This document shows positions 11,301 through 20,617 of a DNA stretch of 21,608 nucleotides, piece by piece. The notes beneath the pieces are model-generated. The model was not told where the DNA came from and ran no database searches. It saw only the letters and a program-made list of their open reading frames with translations. Numbering within the stretch: the first letter of the stretch is position 1; every line of letters begins with the position of its first letter. The position numbers and the translations under genes are program-made. The DNA comes from Apostichopus leukothele. Taxonomy: Eukaryota; Echinodermata; Holothuroidea; Aspidochirotida; Stichopodidae. The stretch is from positions 1-21,608 of the forward strand of contig JAAAKB020117611.1 in assembly GCA_010014835.2 (NCBI GenBank), in the 5' to 3' direction.

Positions 11301-12376
11301 TTGGTGACACATATAATTATGCTGAAAATAACTAGCCATATGTTTTATTTCGTAGGAGAAGCTCCATACCAGACAAATACCGTCAAGGAAATAGAAGGAC
11401 ACATTAGGCAATTGAAATGCTTGGAACAACCAGACTGTTGTCCAGGAGCCATGTATGAACAAAATACTTATTTTCATCGATCCTTATTTGTAACAATGAG
11501 CACCGGTGCAATTAACAAATGCTTGCACTATTTGCAAGTTTAAGCATTATGATGCGTATCCGATGTATTGGAAGTTGCGTTGTACAATCTGCACGATACG
11601 ATGAAACTGTAGTATATGTTGTATGTAGGTAAGAATACACACACAAAAATAACAAAGGTTGTAATTCCATTGCTATTTTATTAGCTTAAACACATTCAGA
11701 ACGTCACTGATGTTAGTCATCTGAACTAATATTAAGCTCACTACGGAATGGCCATGATTATTAATTTATTACATTTCAATTCAAAAGTGCTATGATGCAC
11801 TGACATATGCAACGTCAGTTTCATTCACGTTAAATATGTATAACTTACAATATCGTTCAATTTTCAGATACAACCTTATGCTTTCTACCTGGCACAAAAA
11901 CTCTCGACAGAGACCGACCATCATGAAGGTCCGCAACAAAATCGAGGCACTATATGAGGGTATTGCAAAGGTATTAATTAAAACTTATTTACAGAAAACA
12001 AACTGTTATTGTCAAACAATTTCATCACTACTCCATTTTAGTCAATCTTCTTAGCGAATCTGAGATTATTTGAAATGTAATACATTTTATTTGTTTAATA
12101 CAAATAAGAACAATATTTGAAATATATACTCAATCTTAGATTAAGGAATTTTTTAAATGGTTGATTAATTGGTTTATTCAATGGGAATGTAATAATTGCA
12201 ACGAGGAGTATCAGTTCCATCATTCTCGATCGTTTTGGTCTTTGAAAATATTTCATTCAAGTACATTATATAACTACGTCCTCTACACATCAAATTCTCA
12301 GGTGGATATGACGCAAGCAGCAGATACAAGTTACATCGAGTTAGAACCAAACGACTACAATGAAGTGAACTTTTAA
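5282..12376 (+). CDS. Ig-domain receptor pseudokinase (three Ig modules, TM, kinase-like domain), 14 coding exons, 702 aa
   Basis: Coding exons: 5282-5342, 6235-6519, 6995-7318, 7530-7847, 8190-8285, 8964-9002, 9332-9517, 9896-10006, 10254-10435, 10721-10840, 10975-11086, 11356-11452, 11868-11970, 12302-12376. They sum to 2109 bases with every junction in phase and GT/AG. Layout: signal peptide 1-20, Ig1 21-115, Ig2 116-223, Ig3 224-329, TM about 334-356, juxtamembrane 357-395, tyrosine-kinase-like domain about 400-675, tail 679-702. It should be a type I plasma-membrane protein. The kinase domain keeps the beta3 Lys (V-A-K433), D557 and the alphaF region (S-D-I-W-S-F-G), but has H-P-A at 537-539 for HRD, K544 for Asn, D-F-F at 557-559 for DFG and L450 for the alphaC Glu. 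A catalytically dead, docking or allosteric role is inferred. It could be mis-annotated as an FGFR-like or other tyrosine kinase. Exon 6 has the weakest splice sites (donor gtttgt). Confidence 0.88.
5440..5586 (+). repeat. Partial copy of the ~400-bp repeat in intron 1 of the receptor gene
   Basis: This stretch matches the second half of the upstream units: ATTAGTGGAAAACAAAGTGG, GGTAGAATTCATGTGGTCAT, CCAACTGACTGAATTC, then ATATCTTAATATAATAAAA. It lacks the exon-like core. It represents the uninterrupted form of the site where copy 1 carries its insertion. The rest of intron 1 (5343-6234) shows nothing else I can support. Confidence 0.7.
6235..7847 (+). CDS. Ectodomain exons 2-4 of the receptor pseudokinase: three Ig modules
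   Basis: Exons 6235-6519, 6995-7318 and 7530-7847 each encode one Ig module and all are phase 1-1. Ig1 has Cys42, Trp54 and E-G-T-Y-A-C100. Ig2 has Cys144 and Cys202 but no Trp at the core position, and carries an extra Cys pair (C117, C150). Ig3 has Cys253, Trp266 and Cys309 with the [10 protein letters not shown] pattern of I/C2-type domains. At least eight N-X-S/T sites (for example N49, N58, N79, N175, N205, N236, N298, N312) suggest a heavily glycosylated ectodomain. The introns between them (6520-6994, 7319-7529) are AT-rich and hold no other feature. Confidence 0.85.
8190..8285 (+). CDS. Coding exon 5 of the receptor pseudokinase: transmembrane segment
   Basis: A 96-base phase 1-1 exon encodes a Thr-rich stub, about 23 hydrophobic residues (around 334-356, including four Cys) and a basic stop-transfer K-K-R-K. 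It places Ig modules outside and the kinase-like domain inside. The intron that follows (8286-8963) has no other feature apart from a 25-bp echo of the upstream repeat near 8472-8500. Confidence 0.85.
9332..11970 (+). CDS. Exons 7-13 of the receptor pseudokinase: tyrosine-kinase-like domain
   Basis: N-lobe, 9332-9517: a degenerate glycine loop (F-P-A-G411-S-V-F) and V-A-K433. Exon 9896-10006: the alphaC region F-L-K-L450-A, then H-Q-N-I-V-N-Y-I-G. Exon 10254-10435: hinge Y-Q-E-Y and L-R-D-L-L, a short Ser/Asn/Lys-rich insert, and alphaE A-L-A-F-L-H. Exon 10721-10840: [12 protein letters not shown] for the catalytic loop and L-F-D-F-F for the magnesium loop. Exon 10975-11086: W-L-P-P-E (APE equivalent) and [11 protein letters not shown]. 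Exon 11356-11452: G-E-A-P-Y. Exon 11868-11970: R-Q-R659-P. The A-A-R signature in the catalytic loop and W-L-P-P-E mark tyrosine-kinase ancestry. Phosphotransfer is not expected, since the proton-acceptor Asp is Ala539. ATP binding is uncertain. Confidence 0.87.
11189..11206 (+). other. G-rich tract in the intron after exon 11 of the receptor gene
   Basis: Two long G runs (GGGG, then about eight G) separated by T. It is too short on separate runs for a confident G-quadruplex call. It recurs in kind at 395-426, 1458-1484 and, on the other strand, 2545-2570. Confidence 0.3.
12302..12376 (+). CDS. Last coding exon of the receptor pseudokinase: cytoplasmic tail with two tyrosine motifs
   Basis: The acceptor AAATTCTCAG ends at 12301 and the exon is phase 0. 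It encodes 24 residues and TAA. The tail contains T-S-Y689-I-E-L and D-Y697-N-E-V, two YxxL/V motifs separated by four residues. T-x-Y-x-x-L resembles ITIM/ITSM-type SH2 docking sites. The spacing is shorter than that of a classical ITAM. Docking is inferred only from the motifs. Confidence 0.82.
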   Translation: MDMTQAADTSYIELEPNDYNEVNF

Positions 12377-13072
12377 TTCTACGGACGACAATTTCAACAG
12401 TTACAGTTTCCTTTAGTGTATATATTATGCCCTAATTAGTTGATCAGAATGAAAATATCCATACCGGATGATACTTTGCATTCAAACGGTTCAGACCTTA
12501 TTTTAAAATTTCCACATCCCTGCTGTAAATATATTCGTAGTTTTCACATGCATCGGTATCATTAATATATGGTAATGGCAAAAGTCGCTATAAAGTGAGA
12601 TTAGTATTGACATTTTAAAATTAGACTTTGTACCTTATTATTAATACTTCTCAGCTTAGCCATAGACCTGTTTATTTGTTAATTCTATGGAGTTAAATTC
12701 GATTGAGTTTACTATCTTTAAGTATACTGACTTACAATTATCTCTGGTGTTCATGGCCAAAACATCACCAGCCGCCGATGAAGCCATCTTTGACCAACGT
12801 GCCAACGTATTGCGTCTACTTGCCTGCCAGCAGCTGTTCAGTGTGAAGATATTGATTTCACAAATGTTTGAACGTTACCCAAAGAACTGAGAGATCTAGC
12901 ATAGACTTAGTACTGAGTACCTGTCTGTAAATCGTCATATAATTATACTGGCTTAGGTTATATCAGCTTATAAGTGTTTATTTGGATCCATAAAACGCTC
13001 TTTTCCATGTGCTACCAACTCTCTTTTCAATGTAAATAAATAAGGAAATACATACGGTTATTTATGTGTTTC
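12377..13072 (+). other. Probable 3' UTR of the receptor pseudokinase
   Basis: It follows the stop codon and runs to a candidate AATAAA poly(A) signal at 13035-13040, which has a T/G-rich stretch (TTATTTATGTGTTT) shortly downstream. Within it, 12754-12890 is a more GC-rich, coding-like frame of 45 codons from an ATG, which I do not recognise. Confidence 0.4.
13035..13040 (+). terminator. Candidate poly(A) signal AATAAA for the receptor gene
   Basis: AATAAA about 660 bases after the stop codon, with a T/G-rich element following within 35 bases. No closer canonical AATAAA was noticed after the stop. Further AATAAA hexamers near 13530 are alternatives. Confidence 0.4.
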
Positions 13073-15178
13073 ATCATGCTACAAGAAAATGAAACGAAGA
13101 ACTCAAATTATTGGTTCGATATGAAGATAAAGTTACCAGTTCGGCGTAAAAAGACTATGAAATTACTGTGAACTCTTGTCCATTGTTTATGACCGTTAAA
13201 AACATACTTGTGCCCTCTTTGGGTATTCTTCTCACACAATACTGATTGGTGCATTGTTAGTAAGGATTAATAGGCATGTCTCACCTTTGAAATATATTTT
13301 GTTACAAATTTTGTGTATCCCTACCTGTCCATTTTCTCTTCACAGTTTAGCTTTCTCTCGCTACTCTCTCGGAAGGCCACTTCATTTGATTTATCTGTGA
13401 CTTACGTTACGCGCATCCTCTCAATCTCAAGATCCAGACCTTCCAAAAAGATTTGGATTCTTTACAACTGTAATAAGTTTACCTTTTTTTTCAATGGTTG
13501 ATTTATTGGTAACCATTTTCGCCAAAAATAAAGCTGTAGTAAAATAAAAGCTTTAGTTTATGTTATACGTAGATGAATTGTCTGTTAGTTTACGGCGTTA
13601 TGAATCTGGCTGGTATTTTCTGATAACAGAAAATTAGCTTAATAAAAATGTAAAGGCAACTTTTGTTCTTCTCTGTCATTAAGTTAAATATGAGTTAAAT
13701 GTATTCCATTTTGTCACTGGACACCCCTGAAAGCTGGCATGTAGCACTTTACTTATTGCTATATGCACGAGGTCAGTCCTCAGTCCATGCCGAGTCAGTC
13801 ACAAGCTCATATTTCAGCGCTGAAAACATTCCAGGGAACTATAATTCTTCTTTTCTGACTTGTGTTTTTGTGTTTAAAAATCTATACGAGTTACCAAGAA
13901 ATACCTAACGACGCTACATCTCCCATAGTTCAGGGGTCATGCCGGCTGTGTCCTCACGAGGACACTATGAAATACATTCTAGAGAAATTAAATGTCCGCC
14001 TTTCCAATGTATTTTTTTGTGGTTTAAACTCGCTATAGGTGAATATGCAATATCTAAACAATATGTAGCTTCGAGAATCGCCCCTCCCCTCCTCTGCCTG
14101 GTCCCCAACAAGGGCTCTCAGATACATAAATTATAATTGTAGTGTATTCTTGTTTTTTGTTAAGTAATATCAGTTGCACTCCCGGGGAAGTTTGCCCACC
14201 CCTTTCTCATAGTCAGTAAGAGTGCAGTTGTCAGGCGCGAATCCATTGGTGAGGCGATTTACATCCTTCGGTTTCAGCTACCCACAAAAAACGTTTCCAG
14301 TGCGTTCTTGCCGGCAGACCGCTGCATACGCTTCAGAATGCATGACTATCTTTTTGGATAATTCAAAAGATCCCTGACTCTATGGAAAGCCGTTTAACAT
14401 TTACCCCTTAATTTAACTTACGTGGAATGCATTCTACTGAAGTGAAATTGTATTTGCAATTCTACTTATAAACTCGAAATGCAATTCTACGTTAGAGGAA
14501 TTATGTTACATCGTACACATGTAATGGGAGTGCCTCTTCTCATGTACTAATGAATGAACCATTTGTACGTTTATCTTTTACATGACGTCATGGTTTTTAT
14601 TGTTCCCTGATATTGACTGTGTATATCATAATATTCAATTTAGTAACTATTTCCATGATCCACGGGCTCCGCTTTGGTGGTTTTTCCTCTTTATATCCCG
14701 CTGTTTACTGGAGTTTACAGCAAAGAGACTTAAATGTGTATACCTCGGACGACACCGTTCTCTGTGATGTACTAACTGTCGTCACCTTTTTTTGTTAAAC
14801 TTCCCTTCATTGATCATGCTTGACACTATCTTGAACCCCGATCTATAACCTGTTGTCGACTACAATGGGATGTGACACGCCCTACGAGCATCAAATCAGC
14901 CGAAGCCGGCCAACCAGAGGTATCTCTACGTCATTTATAGTAATTTTGTAAGAACCTGTACATGAAGTTCTTTCATGTTGTTCAAATCCCTCCATTTCAG
15001 TTGAAAGAAAAGAAAGAAAATTACAATGTGATTGAAACGTCTTATCCTAACCATCTACTCTCTTATTTGCTCATCATCTGTGAATATTGTACACCGTTAA
15101 AAAAAAGTCTATTAAAAAACAGAATTTCTCTGGCAGCAGAGTTTCCAGGAAATGTCTGTAATTTCCAACTGCAGATAA
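13073..15178. other. Intergenic region without a supported gene
   Basis: Several open frames of 60-76 codons occur on the plus strand, but none shows a domain, a consistent splice context or coding-like composition. I see no RNA gene and no clear transposon ends. Confidence 0.5.
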
Positions 15179-15680
15179 TCTATGTAAAATAAACAGTCTA
15201 AAACTGTTATTTATACAGTTTATTTCTTTCATTATAACAGTTTTTGTCCGTAAACTTACTATACGACGACCGTTATTTTACACCATATTCTATGTAAATA
15301 TAAACAGTCTAAAAATGTTATTTATACAGTTTTTTTTTGTCATTATAACAGTCTTTGTCCGTAAAATTACTGTACGACGACCGTTATTTTACACCATATT
15401 CTATGTAAAATAAACAGTCTAAAAATGTTATGATACAGTTTTTTTTTGCATTATAAAAGTATTTGTCCGTAAAATTACTGTACGACGACCGTTATTTTAC
15501 ACTGTATTCTATGTAAAATAAACAGTCTGAAAGCGTTATTCATACAGTTTTTCTTTGCATTATAAAAGTTTTTATCCGTAAAATTACTATATGACGGCCG
15601 TTATTTTACACTACATTCTATGTAAAATAAACAGTTTTTTTCTTGCAATAAATGGGTCTTTGTCTGTAAAATTGGCTGTC
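15179..15680. repeat. 110-bp minisatellite, about 4.5 copies
   Basis: Units start at 15179, 15289, 15400, 15508 and 15617 (periods 110, 111, 108, 109), each opening TCTATGTAAA and, after ATAAACAGT, running into a T-rich stretch. Later landmarks are TGTCCGTAAA, ACGACGACCGTTATTTTAC and ACACCATAT. Each complete unit contains the dyad GTAAAAT...ATTTTAC around the ACGACGACC core (GTAAACT in copy 1). Copies 1-3 have AACAGT..., whose partner ACTGTT is perfect only in copy 1. Copy 5 diverges after its first third. Divergence between copies is low to moderate, so the array expanded fairly recently. Confidence 0.85.
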
Positions 15681-17087
15681 AGATGGAATTACTATTATCA
15701 GTGAGATTATAAAATAAAAAACAACTTATTGTTCTCTGAAACTTTTATTTACAACTTCAAAACTTGTTGAAACATATTTTTGAACGTCAAAACCTTAAAA
15801 AGTAATATATAAGACTGAACATCATAAGGCAGGCGCTGATTGAGGGTTGGGGATTTGCTGGGTGCCCCAGCCTCTCTTTTGGAAAAGGTTTTGTTATACA
15901 GACGATACTTTCATTGTTTGGAAATATACTGATAAGTCTGTATGTGGCCATATTTGTCTCTTCGGCCACTTCAGGAAATCCTGGATCAGCCACTGAAAGT
16001 GTTCACAATTAACTGATCATAAAACACTAAGCTTTAACACCTGCTAGTTCCTCGCTCTTTTTATTGCTCTACAACAAGGTTTCTTTCCCTCTTAGTTACA
16101 GATGCACTTGATGTATGCAAAGTTCACTCAAGGTCACTGCATTATGTGACTACAGAAACTTAGGTGTCTTCACTATTCTTCACTTAACTTTATTACAACT
16201 ATGTTCACTTCATGTATTTTTAAATGTTTTAGCAGTATTAAATAAATCGTTCATATAAACTAACATATTCACTTTAATGGGCTTATCAATGTTCAAAGAA
16301 AATTAATACCTTTAACTGTGGTAACTCCTCTATCGCTGATAAGGATTGTATACTTTTTCTAATTTTCGTGACCTTCTTTAGCCCTAAAAGTCCAAAGTGG
16401 AAGTTAAAGACAAGGATATGTTACAATACGTAAGAATAAAGATTAACTAATCTGTTAACCAAAGATATTGTAAATCATCCAATCACAAGATATATAAACA
16501 ATGATTTGACCTTTGTACCTGTAAATGATTCAAAAAGTTTTCCTTATATTCCTGTGCTTCTGCTGTTGAGTGGAAGGAGCAGGTTTATGAAAAGATTTCA
16601 TGTCAACATTTAGCATAGAGATTTTCTATTTTGACAACAAAAAATTGGTTAAATATCAAGCTTATAGCATGAACAAAATTAACAGAATAACTTGACATCT
16701 GAAACTATTATGGATTCAAAACTTTTCTAACATTTGTGAACCTGCTTGGAAGAGTTTCAGAGTTTATGGAGTTATTGGAAAAGTGTCATCATAGTACCAA
16801 AGAATAGTCTTTAACAATTTTGTCAACTAGTAAAACCTTGTAAATATCCACCAACAAAGTTAAACACAATAGTTTGAACTCTGTGTAAATGTTTAACTGT
16901 TCATTTGTAAATGAGACTTCTCTGTAGCTGGAGAGTCTATGGTTCCAGTTAAGGAGGCTCAAGAGGCTTGCTAACACTTTCTCAACTAGAAACACTTTAA
17001 ATCAACCAAGTGACCTAGATTTATAATCCAAAGTTACCAAAAAGGTCAGACTAATGTGACCAATCATGGGAAGTGCCTGAAAAGCAT
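15681..17087. other. Region 3' of the SAMD3-like gene, without a supported gene
   Basis: AT-rich. It should include the 3' UTR of the minus-strand gene that ends at 17088. Minus-strand AATAAA hexamers (TTTATT on plus) occur at 16189-16194, 16060-16065 and 15744-15749, and I cannot choose between them. Around 15820-15995 the minus strand reads GTGGCTGATCCAGGATTT and onward, a phrase resembling the ends of degenerate transposons common in marine invertebrates. That identity is only a suggestion. Confidence 0.35.
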
Positions 17088-19186
17088 TTAGACTGTCCAA
17101 TCTGACTCAAATTCCTTCAGGTTTCCAACCAAAGCCAAAATTTTTGGGTTGACAGGATAGCTCTTCTTGGATTTGGGGGTCTTTCCTCCCTTTTCTGGAT
17201 TCAATCCAACAAAGCAGCTGCAAAGAGGAGCAAAAATTAGAACTGTGAAGTCATAAAGTTCAAATAAGTTAGCAATTATTAAACCATATAACAATTAATT
17301 TCCCCTTGGTCTCAAATTTACACTACAGTATGTCATACATGATAGTAAGATATGGTCAAAATATGTGATGTGACACAACTCAGTTTCCAATTGTATGTGT
17401 GCTCACTGGTGTTGATAGAAGCAATTGAGCTGGATACCTGTCTTAAGTTACAAGCCTCTTGGATTCAAGAGTTTTCTAGAAAATCATGATCTGAAAAGAA
17501 GAGCTAATTTGTGAATCCTCTTTTAATTTCAATTTTGTTCAGTTTAAACTGATATCCTATAGTTGTAACAAATTGTGAAGGTTTTCTCAGTAATTAACCA
17601 AACTCATACATTCCCACGAATCCCACCCTTCTCCAAAATAATAAAACATGCCATTCAGCTATTTACACTGACTTTCCATTGGTGTAAATCATGTAAAGGT
17701 CATCAATGTTTACAAAAAGTTACCAAAGCTGCTGTTATTCTTGGACCACAACAAATATTACAAAATAAGTAAATCAGCTGTTACTGAGAACAGAGTATAA
17801 TTTATTTCAATGATCTGCCCAGGAGTAGAGTTAACTGCACTTTGTTGATTTTTTCTTTATTGGTACCTTTATGATTGGCTGATCTTTTGAAGGTGGCTAA
17901 TAATATGCATACACTCTTACATTCCATGTCAAGGGAATGTCCACACAAAATAACAGTGGTTAGCTATTACTAGGGTACTTTCAGCCTACTCACCGCTGGA
18001 TAAACTCCATTAAAGTTGCACCTTCAGCTGGATACTCAATGTTTAAGATGAAAAACATTGCAAACAGCATGGTCATTGCACTTTCAAAAGTTTGAATGTG
18101 GTCATTAACAATAACCATATCTACTGCCAACATAAACTTTCTTCCAGTGTACATGTTTGGACCTGCAAAAAAAAAAATCAATTAGATCTATTAAAAGAAT
18201 GTTCAGTTAAAGTTAATGCCACCGCTATGACTACCACTACTTTGCAGCTGCAGCGTGAATATACTCCAACTCGCGTGTACTAATGGGTCATTATTTTTTA
18301 TTCAGTATTATTTTTACCGGTATTCAAGGTTTGTTTCGGATGTACTTGGTATTTCGATATATTCGTTGATGGCAGATTTAAATATTGTCGGTGTGGATAT
18401 GAAAGAAAAAACGGTTTATCGGATATATCGATTTATCGAGGCACCCTAGATCAGCAACATAAAAATGACATTGAAAATGTTGCAATGGTCAACCAACATG
18501 TTTTTACCACATATGAAGTCAAAAATAGGCTACAGTTCTTGAGTTTCATGTTACACGCTGAGCATCAAATGCACACATACATGCTGAATTGATGCAGTAA
18601 CAGAGTTTTCCCAGTTAAATCTCAGATGGACTCATGACTTTGTCTTCCACTGGTGATAGTGCACTATGGGGTGTCATTGACACACTTGCCATCATATATC
18701 TTCCTAGGTTTCTCTAATCAAAGATTTTCAAATTTTGACCCCTGTTGATTCAAGTGACCACACCTACATACCACATGAGATCTGTCCAAGATTCCCTTCT
18801 TGAGATATCATGTTTACAAGGTATTCACAATTTCACCTCTGTTGACCCCAAATGATCTTTGACCTTTGCCAAAAACAATAGGCTTCTTGTACTCCATCTG
18901 GTACACCCACATGCCAACTATGAGATCTGTCTAAGCTTCCTTTCTTGAGAAATTGTGTTTACAAGGTAGGCATCACTAAAATACATACACACGCACACAT
19001 ACTCACCATCACAAATTTCAAAGGTTACAACTATCATCCAAACCAAAAAGGGAAAAAGAGCAGTGTATATGTACTGGAGGAAATGCATCTTAGAGCAAAA
19101 TCCTCCAAATGCTTCTCACCTTGAATAATGATGCATGGGGATGTTGACTTCAGATCCTTAGTGATATTCTGCACAGTACTGGTTTC
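17088..19186 (-). CDS. Three C-terminal exons of the SAMD3-like gene
   Basis: Exon 19186-19120 (acceptor TTATGTACAG) ends S-P-C-I-I-I-Q-G. Exon 18162-17994 (acceptor with a long T tract ending TTTGCAG, donor GTGAGT) encodes G-R-K-F-M-L-A-V-D and F-F-I-L-N-I-E-Y-P. Exon 17217-17088 (acceptor CCTCTTTGCAG) encodes the basic L-N-P-E-K-G-G-K-T-P-K-S-K-K tail and ends with TAA. The continuity of phase and motif order across three separate introns makes this chain secure. Introns 17218-17993 and 19187-19622 hold no other feature I can support. Confidence 0.8.
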
Positions 19187-20617
19187 CTGTACATAATGTA
19201 AATGTAGGAACATTAAAATTGTTTGGAATACTTATCTTATTATGTGGGACAAAACATTCAAGATGCCATCTGGGAAAACAGGAGTTTCTTCCAAAGCATA
19301 ACATAAAACAATGAAACTGCGGGACAATATGTATCCCTGAAATCAAAATGATGACAATGGAGAAGATCTTAATCAACTGATGGCATATGATGTACTGAAC
19401 TTTGGACTTCAAAGTCCCAATACACAACAATTACAGCTGACCTACAAACAGTGAACATCGCAGAGACAAATCGTTATAAAGTCAATCAACTTGACCAATA
19501 CATCTACATAACTGTAAGTTTAAGAACGACAAACCAGAGAAAAAACACAAAAACACAGACGAATAGTGCTATTCTGCGATTGTTCACAAGCTTAATGATT
19601 TATAAAGGTAGCTACTTCTTACCTTTGCAAGGTAGAAAAGATCATCCCATTTATCTCCAAGGTGATTGCAGAGGAGGAGAATAAGTCCTGGAACATCAGG
19701 GGAATGATCACCACTTTCCTTCTTAGCACTCTCCACATTAGCTAATATATTTTGCACCTCCTTCTTCTTTTTTGCTGACACTTGCAGAAACTTCTGAATT
19801 CGTGGACTTTTATCTATAAAAGCTGTAGTGAGAACTGACTTCAGTTTGATGCCCACTAAATCTTCAAAATGTCCCATCATCCCAACCTCCTCAAACAAGA
19901 AAGGATATTCATCAAGGAGAGCACATACAGGAAATTGCTGACTGTTTATCTTGGCACGGATGGTTGGAAATACAGTTTTCATGAGGAAAACAACCTCATT
20001 GTCATCCCATATGTTAAGTTCATGCATCACCTTTAAGTCATTTATCTTTTCTCTCTGCGTGTCTCGATCCTCCCCTTCAGGTAGGTCCTCTGGTTGCCAG
20101 TTTTTGCAGCCATATGAGGTGCTGAGTTTACGCTTCTTTGTTAGTGCTTCATTCTGTTCACCCTCTACAAACAGGGGGTAACCAACATTTAGGTGAAATT
20201 TGCCTCTATTGAGATTGCTCATACGGTTTTCCAACTGTGTAAGAAGGGATGCATATCCACTACCAACAACAAGTCCTTCAATGTCATCTTTAAAGGGTTC
20301 TGGAAACTCACGAACAATTTTCTGTGCAATAATAGAAAGGTGCTTTCGTCCTGGACTTGACTCAACTTTCATTATGTCATTGCATAACATTCTGATCATT
20401 TCACGCCGATCTTTGGGAGTGGGTCTCTGTTTCTTCTGGAGTGATTTTGTAAGGCTTTTAGGCATTTTATCCCAATCAACTTTAAATGACTCTGCCCAAT
20501 CTGCAATTACCGCTGCTGGACTTGATCCTGCTGAACTGGGCACCCAGCTGCAGCCTGGTGAACCGGGCACAGAGTCGGGTTCAGATGATTGTGAAGATTC
20601 TGATCCAAGCAACTTTT
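17088..20617 (-). CDS. SAMD3-like protein of unknown function, 3' four exons (5' end not found)
   Basis: Exons in transcript order: about 20617-19623, 19186-19120, 18162-17994 and 17217-17088, joined phase 0, 1 and 2 with GT/AG ends. They give about 451 residues counted from the codon at 20612. The protein shows W-D-K-M-P-K-S-L, R-P-T-P-K-D-R-R-E-M-I-R, I-I-A-Q-K-I-V-R-E-F-P, V-G-S-G-Y-A-S-L-L-T-Q-L, N-L-N-R-G, a later E-Y-P-F-L-F, and a C-terminal L-N-P-E-K-G-G-K. I associate this order of motifs with the multi-copy SAMD3-like (sterile alpha motif) proteins annotated in fish and invertebrates. The SAM domain itself, if present, would lie upstream. No signal peptide or TM, so it is cytoplasmic or nuclear. 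The long exon has no initiating ATG at its 5' end; the first in-frame ATG is at 20465 and would drop 49 open codons. An upstream start exon is therefore likely. It is transcribed convergently with the receptor gene. Confidence 0.75.
18640..19015. repeat. Interspersed repeat with an internal duplication, in an intron of the SAMD3-like gene
   Basis: Two related segments follow one another: GAGATCTGTCCAAGATTCCC with TTCTTGAGATATC and TGTTTACAAGGTATTCAC near 18777-18830, and GAGATCTGTCTAAGCTTCCT with TTCTTGAGAAATT and TGTTTACAAGGTAGGC near 18921-18972. Phrases such as TGATCTTTGACCTTTGCC and a CA-rich end (ACACACGCACACATAC) are typical of old interspersed repeats in marine invertebrates. I cannot assign a family or find target-site duplications. 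Confidence 0.5.
19623..20617 (-). CDS. Large exon of the SAMD3-like gene
   Basis: It is open from a stop just upstream (20639-20637) to donor GTAAGA after 19623. The acceptor is probably TTTTCATTCTTAAAG ending at 20618, or the AG that ends at 20613. The N-terminal 40 residues are Ser/Pro-rich (S-S-Q-S-S-E, G-S-P-G) and look disordered. The folded part starts near W-D-K-M-P-K-S-L. A Lys/Glu-rich stretch (S-A-K-K-K-K-E-V) precedes the donor. Confidence 0.75.

Noticed and set aside
9332-11970. Calling the receptor an active FGFR-type tyrosine kinase
   Set aside because: HRD, the catalytic Asn and DFG are all altered, and the ectodomain lacks FGFR hallmarks; only general tyrosine-kinase ancestry is supported.
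13699-14136. Plus-strand frames of 69 and 65 codons
   Set aside because: No domain, no splice sites in matching phase, no coding-like composition.
15179-15680. CRISPR-like array
   Set aside because: Whole ~110-bp units repeat with no constant-repeat/variable-spacer structure, and the genome is eukaryotic.
18290-18450. Inverted structure with CGATATATCG-type words in an intron of the SAMD3-like gene
   Set aside because: Short palindromic words only; no paired ends or target-site duplication could be seen.
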